A stretch of 64,000 nucleotides of DNA from positions 744,001 through 808,000 of the forward strand of contig NC_068341.1 in the NCBI RefSeq assembly GCF_014633365.1, read 5' to 3'. The DNA comes from Diospyros lotus. Lineage: Eukaryota > Streptophyta > Magnoliopsida > Ericales > Ebenaceae. How positions within the stretch are numbered: the stretch's first letter is position 1; every line of letters begins with the position of its first letter. Shown here piece by piece: positions 45,836 through 58,036 of this stretch. The notes beneath the pieces were generated by a model. The model made no database searches, was not told the DNA's origin, and worked only from the letters and a program-made list of their open reading frames with translations. A program made the position numbers and the translations under genes.

Positions 45836-46494
45836 GTGGTAGATCCTAACCTAAGTGGTAGGATGAGTGTGAGATCCTAGCCTAACATTGCAAGAAAAAT
45901 ATATTTTAGCGACGGAATTTATTGACTGAATTATTCCGTCGCTAATTAGCGACAGATAGTGACAGAATTTCGATCACTAATTGTTTTTAAATTTAGCGAC
46001 GGAATTAGCGACAGCAGCCCCGTCACTAAATTTAGCGACGGAAATCCCATCCCTAAAAATAAAAAATACTAAATAAAAAAAATTAAAATTTATCAATAGG
46101 CTCAATCTTGTCTCTAAAAAATAAAAAAAAATTAAATAAAATTAAATAAAATAATTCAAATTTAGTGACGGGCTCAACCCCGTCGCTATATAATAAAAAA
46201 ATTAAAATTTAGCAATGGCTCAACCCGTCGCTAAAAAATTAAAAAAAATAAAATTTAGATAAAAAGAATTTAAATAAAATTAAATAAATAAATTTAGCGA
46301 TGGGGCCAACCCGTCGCTAAAAAATTTTAAAAAAAATTAAAATTTAGCGATGGGCTCAATCTTGCCGTTAAAATATTAAAAAAAATAAATTAATTTAAAT
46401 TTAGTGATGGGGCCAATTCCCGGTCACTAAAAAATAAATAAAATAAATAAAATAATTCAAATTTAGCGACGGGCTCAAACCCGTCGCTAAAAAG

Positions 46495-46528
<34 letters not shown>

Positions 46529-46890
46529 TTAGCGACGAGCTCAACCCGTAGCTGAAAAATAAAAAAAATTAAATAAAAAAAAATTAAAATTTAGCGACGG
46601 GGCCAATCCCGTAGCTAAAAACTAAAAAAATTAAATAAAAATAAAAATTTAGATAAAAAGAATTTAAATAAAATTAAATAAAAAATAAAAAAATTAAATA
46701 AAAAAATAAAAATTTAGCCAAGGGGGAACCCATCGCTAAAAAATTAAAAATTTTACAATTAAACATATTATAATAATTTTTAAATATATTATGTAATACC
46801 CCGAGAGCTTGGAGGAGTTAGTATATATCGAGAATAGTGTAAGAAAATGAACAACACTATTTGGATACCTTTTGGGCTGAATGCAAGTAG

Positions 46891-46967
46891 AGAACTCCCA
46901 AGTTAAGCGTGTTTGACCTGGGGTAATCCAAGGATGGGTGACCCCCCTGGGAAGTTCGCGTAGGCCC
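46891..46967 (+). ncRNA. 5S rRNA-like segment in Cassandra left LTR
   Basis: AGAACTCCCAAGTTAAGCGT and AGGATGGGTGACC, then CTGGGAAGTTCGCGT, align in order with the middle and 3' part of plant 5S rRNA, including box A and box C of the internal pol III promoter. It is a domesticated part of the LTR, not a 5S gene. Confidence 0.85.
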
Positions 46968-47303
46968 ATCAGGATAAGTTATTCCGGTCTTTCTTACCGC
47001 TCAATACGGGATGTTACAGGTGGTATCAGAACCGACCCTTGGAGAAGGCGATCCGATGAGATGGGGAGTGGCGCTGGGGCTCGAGGGCCTATACAAGGAG
47101 TGGCTTCTGGCAGGCTTCTAGGATGGCAGCCTCCAAAGGGGAAAAGGTCTGGGACCAGTTGTAAGGTCGCATGACAAGGACGTCATGTGCTCAATGGGGG
47201 AGAATGTAATACCCCGAGGGCCCAAAGGAGTTAGTATATATCGAGGATAATGTAAGAAAGGAAACAACACCAACTGGATACATTTTGGGCTGAATGTAGG
47301 TAG

Positions 47304-47380
47304 AGAACTCCCAAGTTAAACGTGCTTGACTTGGGGTAATCCAAGAATGGGTGACCCCTCTGGGAAGTTTGCGTAGGCTC
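47304..47380 (+). ncRNA. 5S rRNA-like segment in Cassandra right LTR
   Basis: Same as the left LTR with a few changes: AAGTTAAACGTGCTTG and AGAATGGGTGACC, so box A and box C each have a substitution. Confidence 0.8.
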
Positions 47381-47675
47381 ATCAGGGTAAGATGTTTCGG
47401 TTTTTCCTATCACTCGATGCGGGATGTTACATATTACAAATTAAAATCAAAATAAAAACATAATTTTTCACTACTAATATAATAATTATAAAATTTTTTT
47501 TGAATTAATAATGAAATAAAATTAAAATTAATATTCATTTCCCTTTACTAACATTAATATTAAAATTAATATTATTAAATAAGTTTGAGAAATTTTGGTG
47601 TATAAATATAATTCTGAAATATTTGGAAGAGAATACTATGAATATTTCTTATGTATAACAATAAACATGAAGACT

Positions 47676-47880
47676 TTCAGATCGGCTGGCTCATGCGCAA
47701 AACTTGGTCATGAGAGGTTGGGGGTTCGAATCCGGTAGAAAACTTGAGAATAATAGATAGGGGAGTAATATCCCAATGCTGCCACGTAGCGAGCAGAGGT
47801 GCAGCCACGTGGCGCACATGAGGGGAGGACAGGGCCTGGCAAACGTTGAATTTTGAATTTTAGGGTTGAATTTAGCCACA
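47676..47880 (+). repeat. Possible tRNA-derived SINE fragment
   Basis: GGTTGGGGGTTCGAATCCGG near 47716-47735 matches a pol III B box, and GATCGGCTGGCTCATGCGC about 40 bp before it could be a diverged A box. It lies inside the CACTA element. No target duplication was identified. Confidence 0.35.
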
Positions 47881-48021
47881 TAATTTTTTGTTGCTAAAAC
47901 GCTGATTTTTTGTAGTGTAAGTGGGAGGATTAAAAAGATTCTTAGTCTAAGTAAGAGGATGAGTTAATGAATAAGAATTGTGTGTCCGTCATTCCATTTT
48001 AGAGAAATGTTAAGTATCCTT

Positions 48022-49529
48022 ATTTCTGTTGGAAATGTATGCCCTAAAGACACGTTTTGTTTAATTTATGGTAATGATGTTTCTTTTATTCAGTTTATGG
48101 CACATATATTATTTGCATTTAATTGTTGGAAAGGTGTCCATGCTATTAAGTAAGTGATTCATGTGATGGGTCGTTCTTCACAGTTAGGCATGAATCATGG
48201 GTACTTAATAAGCAAGAAAATATTACTCTTGATCTTTTGATAGAACTGGGCATTCTATCATGATAAGATCATTGTGCAATAGATCCTAATGGAGGATGGC
48301 TTGCCTTAGCCAGTAAACAGTCCGTTTACTCTAATTGTACAAGCGCATTTGGAATGCGTAGAGTGGACCTGTGATAGAAGCTAATGACAAAGTACTAATT
48401 ATCATGGAGCTAGTCTATCACTGCTACTACGTGGACGAGTACTCTAATACTTGAGTATTAGTTGGTGGTCTAGTGAACCTAGAGCTATATTCTTAGATTC
48501 ATTGTAGGTGAGGTCTATCAAAGATCAATATCCTTTTGAGTTGGGAGTATGGTTTCTAATTAGCTAAGACAGACTAATACAAGATAGTTTCTGTGATTCA
48601 CCCCCTTGTGATTGTCCAAGAATAATCGAATAATCCAGGGCCCTAGGAACGTGACTTAAGAGTGTGTGCTTCTGGGTAGCTCCCAGTGATAAGCAAGTAC
48701 ATTCGAGTAGTCACGGATTATTGGACTAGTGATCTAAGGATGGTAGAAGTCATTTAGAAAGGTGTTAGTACATTATTCCTTTCTAAATGATGGGTGTTAC
48801 GCAGAGGGGTATTTTCGTCATTACACTAGTAGGTCAAAGACATGGCATATGCAAAATTATTCGTGGGGTCAGTGTTACCATATGGTGATAGTTGGAACAG
48901 TACTTAGAATGACAAAATATAGCTACTAGGTAGCAGGGATATTTTGGTCATTTTAGTAGCCGTGAATAATTTGTCTTTTGGTCCCCGGGGTAACTCGATG
49001 TAACTCATGTATTTTTTAATACATTTGGCTTGTTGGATGAATTACATTGAGAGAGAATTATTTTATTCAGAATGGTCCATAATTAATTGGGCTAGAATAA
49101 AATAATAGTTCATTAGGGTTTTTTAATTAATTAATTGGGCTAACCCAATTAGATATTAATTAAATGATCTTGGCCCATTAGGGTTTGGCCCACTAGGGTT
49201 TTAACCCTAGGGTTCTCCCTATATATATCTCTCTTTGGTTGTTTTTTCATCCAAGTCGTTTTTCATTCTTCTTCACCAAAGAGAGGCCACGAGTTCGAGT
49301 CATACTCCGGAAGACCGAAAGGGTGCGTTTGAGTTCTGATGCGACGGAGCCGAAGGCTAGCAGGACAGCCGTCGTCTCCACAACGCGAAGAAGCTCCCAT
49401 CGCTCCATTCCGTCCGGTAATCCGCCGCAAAAGTAAGTCTCTTAGATTCTAATCAATACGAGGAACGGTTTTGATTTTAAAACGCTTCCGTTGCATGCTT
49501 TGTTTCCTCATGTATGATCCTTCAATTTC
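48022..49529 (+). mobile_element. Solo LTR, Angela/BARE-like copia
   Basis: LTR 48027-49524 (1498 bp) starts TGTTGGAAATGTATGCCCTA and ends ATGATCCTTCA, with target duplication ATTTC at 48022-48026 and 49525-49529. The opening phrase resembles LTRs of the Angela/BARE copia group. A TATA-like CTATATATAT is at ~49219. The frame at 49239-49436 is in the LTR leader and not called. Confidence 0.85.
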
Positions 49530-49551
49530 CACCACCTCGAGCAAGGTGGAG

Positions 49552-49712
49552 AGTCAATCCTAATCTAAGTGGGAGGATGAGGTAGATCCTAGCCTAAGTG
49601 GGAGGGTGAATCCTAACCTAAGTGGGAGGATGAGAAAAATCATAGTTTAAGTGGGAGGATGAGAGAATTTTACACTAAGCGGGAGGATTAGTGAGATCCA
49701 ATCCTAAGTGGT
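49552..49712 (+). repeat. ~30 bp minisatellite in copia internal region
   Basis: About six units of the type ATCCTAACCTAAGTGGGAGG, with ATGAG in most. The left part of the same array lies at 45840-45885 and 47918-47970, separated by the CACTA element and the solo LTR. Confidence 0.75.
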
Positions 49713-49827
49713 ACAGAAAAAGAGCTAGCTCATGTTTATGTATTTGTTACAAGATTATGCATTTGTTGCATGTGTTTGTTTCTTGTTGCTTGTGTGTGCT
49801 AGCCTTATTAGGAATCAAGGTAGAGAT

Positions 49828-50160
49828 TGTTGGGTTTGTGTTTACTAATGAGGCCCAAGGCGATGTCGATGTTTCGGGTGAGTATAATCTTCGTAAGGTT
49901 CGGCCCATGAATGAAGCATCAACCCATATCATCACTTATTGGCAGCTTAATTAAGAAGATGGGCCATAAGCTCATTTATCATTTCTTTGGAGAAGAAATG
50001 GGACTTAGCCTATTTGCTCAAGAGATGGAGAAAACTTAGCCCATTTGATGTGTGAGCCCATTGTTTTGTGCAAACCCATTTCTCCTAATGGCCCGTTTGT
50101 CTTGAGAGGCTCATTTGTGATGCCCTAAGTTGCTCTCATTTAAATACCTCTCTTTCTTAT
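49828..50160 (+). repeat. Truncated 3' LTR of the copia element
   Basis: TGTTGGGTTTGTG..., preceded by a purine-rich AATCAAGGTAGAGAT. It resembles the start of the solo LTR at 1215-2070 (GAGGCCCAAGG, later GGCCATAAGC and CCCATTT words). It ends where another LTR begins at 50161. Confidence 0.65.
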
Positions 50161-50393
50161 TGTTGCCCAGAAAAATACCCAAGAGCGGGGTGAATTGGGT
50201 TTTTTAAAAATTAATAATTTTATCTCTTTTGAAAATTCTTAAATTTGTGATCTTAATATGTGATGATTGCAGTAGGATTGAAATTAATAAAATCACACAA
50301 TCACACAGAACAAGAGAAATTTATAGAGTTTCATCTCTAAAGAGCCTAATCCTTTATCTCAAGACTTAGTTTGAAGTTCCACTAGGGAGAATC

Positions 50394-53234
50394 AATACTG
50401 TAATATCTCGAAATTTTGGAGACAATAATAATTATTAAATTTCGGTATTTGGGTCCGTAATGAAAATTTGAGGATTTAAGGTAATTAGATAATAGTAAAA
50501 ATAATACTAATAATAATAATAAATGTGTAAATTATGTTAACTTAATTTAAAATTAATGAACTAATATATGAATACATATATATATTGTCAATGATTATAA
50601 AGATAATAATATAATTATAATGATAATAGAGTAAATCAAATTAACTTAAATAAAATAAAATTAATGATATATATGTATATTTATGTGGTGCTCGTGAGTG
50701 GCTTGGAAGCCAAGCTTGAAACAGTAAATGGAAATCAAAATGGGTGAAGTAGAGGAGAGTGAGATTGCGAGAAAGTGAAAGCATGAGAGAGAGAGAGAGA
50801 GAGAGCTTAGCCGAGTGGGAGAGGGAGAGAGATAGAAGAAGGGATAGGCTCGGCGGCCATGGAAGCTGGCCGAGCTTTGCTCGGCTATGGTAGCCGAGCA
50901 ACCAGCAACGACAGCGACAGACGGTAGCGGAGCGGCCGAGGGTGGCAGCGCCGGTAGCGAGGTTGGCCAATGGTGCTGCTGGCCGGAGGTGGTGGCGGCT
51001 AGTGTTGGTTCGACCGCGGGAAGAAGAAGAAGAAGAAGAAGAAGAAGAAGAAGAAGAAGAAGAAATGGAGAAGAAGAAGAAGAAGAAGAAGAAGAAGAAG
51101 AAATGGAGAAGAAGGAAGGAAGAGAGAAGAAGCAAGGCGCAGGAGTAGGGGCGGGAAGAAAGAAGAAGAAGAAGGAAGGAGAAGAAAGAAAAGAAAAGAA
51201 AAGAAAAGAAAGGAAAGAAAATAAAAAGAAGGAAAAATAAGAGAAAAAATAATAAAATTTTGGGATTTTTCGGCATGAGAAGTGATCAGGTACGGGGGTA
51301 AAAATTAGTAGAAGAGTGATATGTTTAAATTATAAATTTTACGCGATTAGAATTAATTAATTTAAGTCCCGATTGTGTTATTTACTAGGAAATGATTTAA
51401 TTCGCATTGGGAGTACAAGAGAGGCTGAAAGTAGCTATTTTCAGGTAAGCTCCTAACCCTCTCCTCGCGTTATTTATTTCCCGTGAAAGTCTTTGAGGTT
51501 TCTTGTACTCTAAACCCTCCCTCACCGTGACTTGGTTCAACGCATTAATAATAATAATCCGCATGGTAACCATTTTATAACTTTTATTTTATTCATGGGT
51601 TTATTGTTAATGGAAGGAGCTAAGCAATGACGTCTTTGTGTCTTTCATTTCAACAGTTACGGAGCTTTGTATCGCTCCATTTTTCTTGGGAATGATGCCG
51701 TACCCGTTGGGCTAGGTTCTTAGAAAAGTTGTTTATGGTTTAATGGGGTTATATTAATAATTTATTATGTATGTTGAGATGGTTTTATGTGAATGAGAAT
51801 GAGAATGATATCACGATGTTATGCGGTTATGTACATGAAGAGTTTTGGAGAAATGTTGTGTAAAGTTAAGCTGGGAAGATATAAAGTTAATAGTGTCTAT
51901 GTGTGTCTAAGGGTATGGGTACAAAGCCACTGACTGTCGACCGTGGGTCGTGGCAGTTGATGGCTGGATGTATGGGCATCAGTCATCAGTTGTTACGATA
52001 AGCGCTAGATGGCCAGAAGAGCTGGTACTCCAGATTCCTGCCTTGGTTTGTGTGTATCATGATCTGTGTGCTACAGGGGGCTGGGTTGCATTCACGTGGG
52101 AACATGCTTTGTGTGTGATGGGATGTGTGAGCATTTGCATGACCCGGTTGGTCTAAGAGCCAACTTGGGTATCCTAGGTGAGCATATGCATTTAAAGCAT
52201 GCCGCATGTATGTATTCCTATGTGGGCGTAGCAGGGCCTGATGCTTGGTTATGGGGGCCTTGTCATCACGTTTATGCTACAAAGGCCATTGCATTTCTTA
52301 TGTGTTGCATTGCATGATTTTACTGTTACTGTTATTCTGGACGGGAGTACTGTGCCAGGTGTCGGGAGTACTATCTCATGTGAGCTTCGGCTCGGCTTAG
52401 ATATTAGCTTGGGGTTAGCCCGAGGGAAGACCAAGATCGCGGAAGTATATGATTATGTGATGTATGACAAGAAGAGCATATGAAGGCATGATGGGTATCA
52501 GGAAGAACATGTAATGAGAATCAGGAAAAACCAAATGTTGAATGTCAGGAAAAGGCAAGTCTTTATGGATAATGAAATGTCAGGAAAAGCCGACCATGTC
52601 AGGAAAAGCCAGGTCTAAGAAAATAATGAAATGGTAGCCTATGTTAGGCTACAATAGGTTTGTATGGGGGACCCGGGTGCTAATGTGTGACTTATGTGGG
52701 CCCCTGGTTCCTTATGTGCAGTTAACTTTATGTTATGCATGTAGAAGTAAGGCACGTATGGATCATGACATGGTGTGGTTGCATTGGCATGAATTGCATG
52801 GGGTGTCATGGGAAGAGTCTTATCCTAAACCTATAACCATTCTTTCATGAGCTTGCTGAGTCTCGCGACTCATGTTTGCTTTCCATCATTCCAGGTAAGA
52901 ATCGCCCGAGATAGCAGGTACGTTCAATGAGGTTTGGGTCCAGACCGTCGTGTCATGATAGCAAGTGCAGAACTCTCCCAAAACTAGATCCTGGGTGTCA
53001 TTGTACTTATGTTAAGGTTAATGTTTACGTTTTTTTGAGATTGTTGTATGTTATGTAAGCCCAGGTGGGCCCAAGTGATGAATGGTTTTGTAAAGATGTT
53101 TATGAGATGTTATAATAAAAAGAGATTATGATTTAAATAAGAGTTGTATTATTGTTCGGTATCATTTTAGTAATGACCCTCTCACAGATTCTCTATGCTA
53201 GCGGGGGCTCCGGGAAGCGGGCCGTTACAAACAC
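50394..53234 (+). mobile_element. Large LTR-like element, related architecture
   Basis: 50399-53229 (2831 bp), TGTAATATCTCG...GCGGGCCGTTACA, flanks AATAC/AACAC (one mismatch). It has (GA)n at 50788-50806, GCCATGG words, GAAGAAG tracts (51022-51106) and a zone of ATGTCAGGAAAAGCC repeats (52490-52615). It lacks the 20 bp palindrome, so it is a different family with similar layout. Frames across it (50641-51276, 50887-51240, 51950-52850) are not called. Confidence 0.7.
52490..52615 (+). repeat. Short degenerate repeat (ATGTCAGGAAAAGCC)
   Basis: About six copies with variable spacing. Confidence 0.65.
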
Positions 53235-53544
53235 AAACTTTTAATTGGAGCTAGAACCAACATACAATCCCTTGTCTAAGTAAGGACCACTAGTAAATAC
53301 AATCCCCCCACACAACAAGTGAGTAAAAATAACAAACTTATAATCAGAGACAATTACAAACAAGTCACCAACGGTCGGGAATTCCACCAGCCAGCACACT
53401 TCCAGCACTTTGAATCTTTTCATTCTTATTTGAATGCTTTATCAAGTTTGTTCTACCTTGATCCTCCATATTTACTCTCTCTCTATATATATATCTTCCA
53501 AACACACTAGGCATTAATGAAAAGATTAATATAAAATTTTAAAT

Positions 53545-54190
53545 TCAAAAAATATTTAGACTTTTTCAAATAATAAGAAAACATGTCTCACATTTAATTT
53601 AAAATAAATTTATTTTTTACACGAGAAATCAAGATTCGAAAATTCAAATATAAATTTTTGAGACATAAATGATTAAAACAAGAAAATATGTCTAAGAACA
53701 AGTCTCATTTAATTTAAAATAAATTTACTTTTTGCATGAATAAGAGAAAATATGTTTAAAAACAATTATCCTTTAATTCAGGATTTGAAAATTCAAATAT
53801 AAGCTTTTGAGATATAAATGATTAAAACAAGAAAACATGTTTAAAAATAATTCTCCTTTAATTCAAAATAAATTTACTTTTTGCATGAGTAAGAGAATAC
53901 ATATTTAAAACCAATTCTCTTTAATTCAAAATAAATTTTCTTTTTATATGAGAAAGATAAAACATGTCTAAAAGTAATTCTCCTTTAATTCAAAATAAAT
54001 ATACGTTTTGCATAACTAAGAAATGCATTTATCAATAAATGAAAATTCAAACATAAACATTTGAGACATAAATAATCAAAATAAGGAAACATATCTAAAA
54101 ATAGTCCACCTTTAATTCAAAATAAATTTACTCTTTGTACCCACTTTTAATTCAAAATAAATTTACTTTTTATATGAGAAATAAATATAT
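53545..54190. repeat. Degenerate ~80-150 bp tandem repeats
   Basis: Recurrent TTTAATTCAAAATAAATTTA, CTTTTTGCATGA and GACATAAATGATTAAAACAA blocks, at least six times. They probably lie in the LTR of the minus-strand copia element that begins at 54252. Confidence 0.7.
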
Positions 54191-54251
54191 TTATATTATA
54201 AAAATATTTTTGTTATCATCAAAATTGTATTTACTTACCCTTGAACTTAAC

Positions 54252-55212
54252 AATCTTTCCCTTTTTGATGATGACAAAAATTTCATATTTTACCATATAT
54301 AAACATAACTCCCCCTAAGGATATGCTCTCCCTGATGTTGTGCATAAATTTTTTTTGATAAAATAGTTAACTAGTAAAATATTTTCTATAAAAAAACATA
54401 TTAAACTTATCAAAATAAGATACTTATATTTATTTTGCATAAGATAGACAAATGTGAGAGTACATAAGATCAAGACAAAAAATAAAACATGAGGTCTTTT
54501 CTCTCATTTTTTTGTCATAATCAAACAAAAATATACTCATGAGTTGGTCCTCAACTCGGGTAATCCACCCTCGAATTGTCTATACTTTGGTCGATTGAAG
54601 ATGTATAGCGAAGTAGGGAAAATAAACTTAAGATAGCTAAATGCATACATGATAATAAACTTAAAGAACCATATTACTCAGAAAGTTTCAACATTTCCAA
54701 TTCTTTTCTAATTTTGCAAAATTGATCATCTCCTAAGAATTTTGTAAAAATATTAGCCAATTGATCATTTGTACTTACATATTTTAATTCAATGTCTTCC
54801 TCTTTTACTTGTTCTCTAATAAAATGTGTCTAATTTCAATGTGCTTTGTCCTAAAATAAAGAATGAGATTTTTTGTTAATTGAATTGCACTAGTATTGTC
54901 ACACCTAATGAGAATATGATTGAACTTAATTCCATAATCTTTCATTTGATGCTTTATCCAAAGGATTTGAGCTCAACAACTCTCAACCGCTATATATTCG
55001 GCTTCAACTATTGAGAGTGCAATTGATGTTTGTTTCTTACTAAACCAAGAAATAAGTGAGTTTTCTAAGAATTGGCAAGTCCCACTTGTGCTTTTTCTAT
55101 CAATCTTACTTCCAGCAAAATCAGCATCTGAATACCAAATTAATTTAAAAGAATATCCTTTTGGATACCAAAGTTCTAGATCTTTTATTCCTAAAAGATA
55201 TTTAAAGACCAA
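54252..55212 (-). pseudogene. Ty1/copia RNase H remnant and 3' end
   Basis: On the minus strand (54973-55212): LKYLLG-like KYLLGIKDLELWYP, then LIWYSDADFAGSK and DRKSTSGTCQFL, and VEAEYIA, the copia RNase H domain with its Asp and Glu motifs. Stops and frame changes follow, but the continuation (ILWIKHQMKDYGIKFNHI, CDNTSAIQLTKN) is readable to ~54690. A purine tract (AAAAAGGGAAAGAT, 54253-54268 reversed) precedes the LTR start TGTTAAGTTCAAGGG at 54252. The upstream part is replaced by LTR-like copy F at 55213. Confidence 0.85.
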
Positions 55213-55331
55213 ATCATTGTAAAGGACTTCCGGGAAATCAACGGAACCCTAAGGAGGATTCGATTTTTTGTAAGGATCAACTCTTAAGTGGTTTTGTGAC
55301 GAAATAAAGGTCCGGTAATGGCACATGCATG

Positions 55332-57856
55332 AAATTTGTAAGAACCATATTTACGTGAGGTTGCCATGTAATTTAAGCAAGTTTAAAATACCGAAAAATT
55401 GGCTTGATAGTAGTTATAGGTATCGAATTGATTGCAGGGATTGCTTCAGAGTGAAATTGTCTAAGGAAAATGATGTGGTCTCGATGAGCGTTCCGAGATA
55501 AGATTTATGGTATCCAAAGAAATCGGATCGGGAATGATTTTCGTTACAACTAAAATGCAGCTGCCATTTAGGCTGCAAAATCAAATTGTCGTAAAGATCT
55601 TCGGGAAAACAACGGAAGCCTGAGGGGGCTCCGATTTTTCGTAATGAGCAACCCTTGATTAGTTTTGGGAAGAAATGATAGCCCGGTGAGGATACTGGGA
55701 CAAAATCGTCAATATCGAGTAAGCTTTAAGTTATTAATTGTGGATTTTCGGTATCAAAATGCAAATTAATTTGATGTTTAAGGGCATAGTTGCAATAAAG
55801 AAATTGCTCAAGTGAAATTAAGAAGGAAATTGGGATTTATGTGTATTTTTTTTAGTTTAAATGTGTAATTTAATAGTGTTATATATAATTATATATATAT
55901 ATACATAGGTTGCGTGCTGTGTGTGCGTGTGCGATGGTTACCTATGCTCTGCGTACTCCAAGACATGCCCTGCAAGATTTGGAAAAATTTACACGCAATG
56001 AGGTATTGCTAAGATAGGTGTGGTTCGCCTATAAATAGCAAGCAAGAGGAAAAGAAATGGGGAGAAGAAATGGAAGTCGCGGCCGAGAGCTTGAGAGAGG
56101 CCGGGAGTTCACCTCAGGGAGAGAGAAAGAGAGAGAGCTTGGTCAAGAGAGAGATGGCGAGACCGGTGGCTGGTTGGTCGGGTTGATGGCCTAGATGACG
56201 GTCGGAAACGACCACAGCAGGTCGCCAGCAGCCATGGCCGCAAGGAAAAAGGCAAGCTAACGAGCAGGGGGCAGCCAAATGCCCATGGTGGCGAGTTCAC
56301 TAGGCTAGACACGAGATAGGGGAGGCTGCCGCGGGCGATGGCGGGCGTAGCGCAGGCGGGAGGAGGCCTGCAAAGGGCGGAGTGGAGGCCGGCGGAGGGC
56401 CAAGTAGCGACGACCTCGGCCAAGTAGCGAGGACCGCATGGCTGGTTTGCACGCATGTTTAGCGCATGCGGGAGGAGGAAGAAGAAGAGAAGAAGAAGAA
56501 GGAGAAAAAAAGAAAAAGAAGAAAGAAAAAAAAAAGAAAAGGAAATGAAAAAAATAAAGAAAAATGCCGAAAATTCCTAGAAAATTCAAGAAAAATAGGA
56601 TTTGGAGACAGTACACGAGAATCGAGGTGGTGCACCAGAATTATGGTGGTGCATGAGAATCGAGGATTGCATAGGTTTCAACGATATGACATGCATACCG
56701 AAAAAGTCGGAAAGGCTAAATTAAGGTAAGTAAAATTTTCTAGAAAATTTCAAAAATTTAGAAATATTATTTTATGGATTTTTATAGTGAAATATTTTAG
56801 AAATATTTAGTTTAGATTTATTGAGAAAAAATAGGAAGAAATAGATAGAAAATTAAAGAAAATGCAAGAAATTATAGAAAAATAGGTTTTAATACTTATT
56901 TAATCAAACATGGTGATTATGATGCTTTGAGGCTTAAAGTTAAAGTGATTTGTACGAATTTTGAGATTGGCACGTAAATTGAGGTGATGCACATAATTCG
57001 AGGCAAAGCACGAATATTTAGGTAACCCGATAAGGATGAGAAGGTTAGTGGTACTTCGCAACTGGATTTAGTTTTATGGAAAATGCTTTGTTTATAAGTG
57101 GTTCCACGCAATAACCTGATTTTAAGTAAATGATTTTATCATGTTGTAATATTTTGATGTGAATATGTCATGTAGATTGCATTTACATGTATTGATGATG
57201 AAATGTGTATATTTTCATGATGATATTATTGATCATGCATCGCATAAGGGTTTGAGATTATTGACTGGCACCGTTGCTCTGCCAAGGGTACACCCATACA
57301 TCTTGGCCTGGAAAGGAGACTGTAAAAATGGGGAGCAGTAGTTGGGTGCGGTCGACTCAAACTGAAACGATATGAAAATGACATTTTGCATTCATGCACG
57401 AAATATGTTTGTTATTCCCTTACTTAGAAGATTCATTATCTAACTTTGGGCTTTGCACATGGAACATTCAACGTTCTAGTCGAGACTTGCAGCTTAGGTA
57501 ATGAGGTGATTAAGATATGACGACACGAGGTGACGTGTCCGGTGGATTCAACATGTGGTTTTGGTATTTTATTTGTTCATGAAGATCCATATATGTTTCA
57601 GTTAAGTTGAGAAACGTTAATGTATGTACGATGATGTAAGAACTGAATTTCGATTAATGTTAAGATGTTAGGTTTGATCCTAGTTTCCGCATTTAATGTT
57701 TATGATGATTCTCCTTCGAGATAAATGTATGAAAATTTTAGGATAGATATGAGGAATGATATGATTTAGTTTTAAGTTTAAAAGGAAGAAAAAAATTATT
57801 ATCCTAGAATTATCCCAAGTTATAACGCGCCCGAGAAAGCTGGGCATTACAAAATT
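55332..57856 (+). mobile_element. Large LTR-like element, copy E
   Basis: 55337-57851 (2515 bp), TGTAAGAACC...GGGCATTACA, with perfect target duplication AAATT (55332-55336, 57852-57856), inserted in copy F. TATA box at 56029-56038, purine-rich leader after it, CAGCCATGGCCGCAAG near 56229, diverged palindrome at 57424-57443. Frames at 56109-56729 are not called. Confidence 0.85.
56029..56038 (+). promoter_or_regulatory. TATA box of LTR-like copy E
   Basis: CTATAAATAG, same word as in copies A and F. Confidence 0.55.
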
Positions 57857-58036
57857 GTCCTTATCGAGTAAGTTTGGAATTATTAATTTTGGATTTATTG
57901 TATCGTAATGCAAATTAATTCGACGTTAGAGGGTGTATTTGTAATTTGAGAAATTTTCATATGTAATTAAGATGGATTATGGGGATCAAATGTGTGAAAT
58001 ATATATTATATATATAATATATGTATATGCATGCCA

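Larger units (their letters stand above)
46787..47436 (+). mobile_element. Complete Cassandra TRIM retrotransposon
   Basis: Element 46792-47431 (640 bp) with target duplication TATTA at both sides (46787-46791, 47432-47436). LTRs 46792-47018 and 47205-47431 are each 227 bp (TGTAATACCCC...GGGATGTTACA). The primer-binding site TGGTATCAGA is at 47021-47030 and the polypurine tract ATGGGGGAGAA at 47194-47204. The 186 bp interior has no coding capacity. Each LTR has a 5S rRNA-like segment. It is non-autonomous. Confidence 0.93.
45883..47920. mobile_element. CACTA-type element with TAA target duplication
   Basis: The element at 45886-47917 has left end CATTGCAAGAAAAATAT and right end in reverse CACTACAAAAAATCAGC. 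The 3 bp duplication TAA is on both sides (45883-45885, 47918-47920). Removing it restores the phrase CCTAAGTGGGAGGAT, which recurs at 49.55-49.7 kb and so confirms the insertion point. The left half (45905-46740) is an array of TTTAGCGACGGG...CCCGTCGCTAAA palindromes. No transposase. It carries a complete Cassandra. Confidence 0.85.
50161..53519 (+). mobile_element. LTR of a Sirevirus-like copia, split by insertion
   Basis: TGTTGCCCAGAAAAATACCC then AGAGCGGGGTGAATTGGG, a phrase common near the start of Sirevirus-like LTRs in plants. The pieces are 50161-50398 and 53235-~53519. A similar start is at 63819. The end is uncertain. Confidence 0.45.

Noticed and set aside
46891..46967. 5S rRNA gene
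   Set aside because: Only part of 5S is present, with many substitutions, and it sits in a Cassandra LTR with matching partner LTR and target duplication.
50641..51276. 211-residue minus-strand frame rich in S, L and F
   Set aside because: Purine/pyrimidine repeat in an LTR leader zone; no domain.
50161..55212. One continuous copia element from the LTR at 50161 to the RNase H at 55212
   Set aside because: The LTR start motif at 50161 is on the plus strand while the RNase H, PPT and LTR start at 54252 are on the minus strand, so at least two elements are involved.
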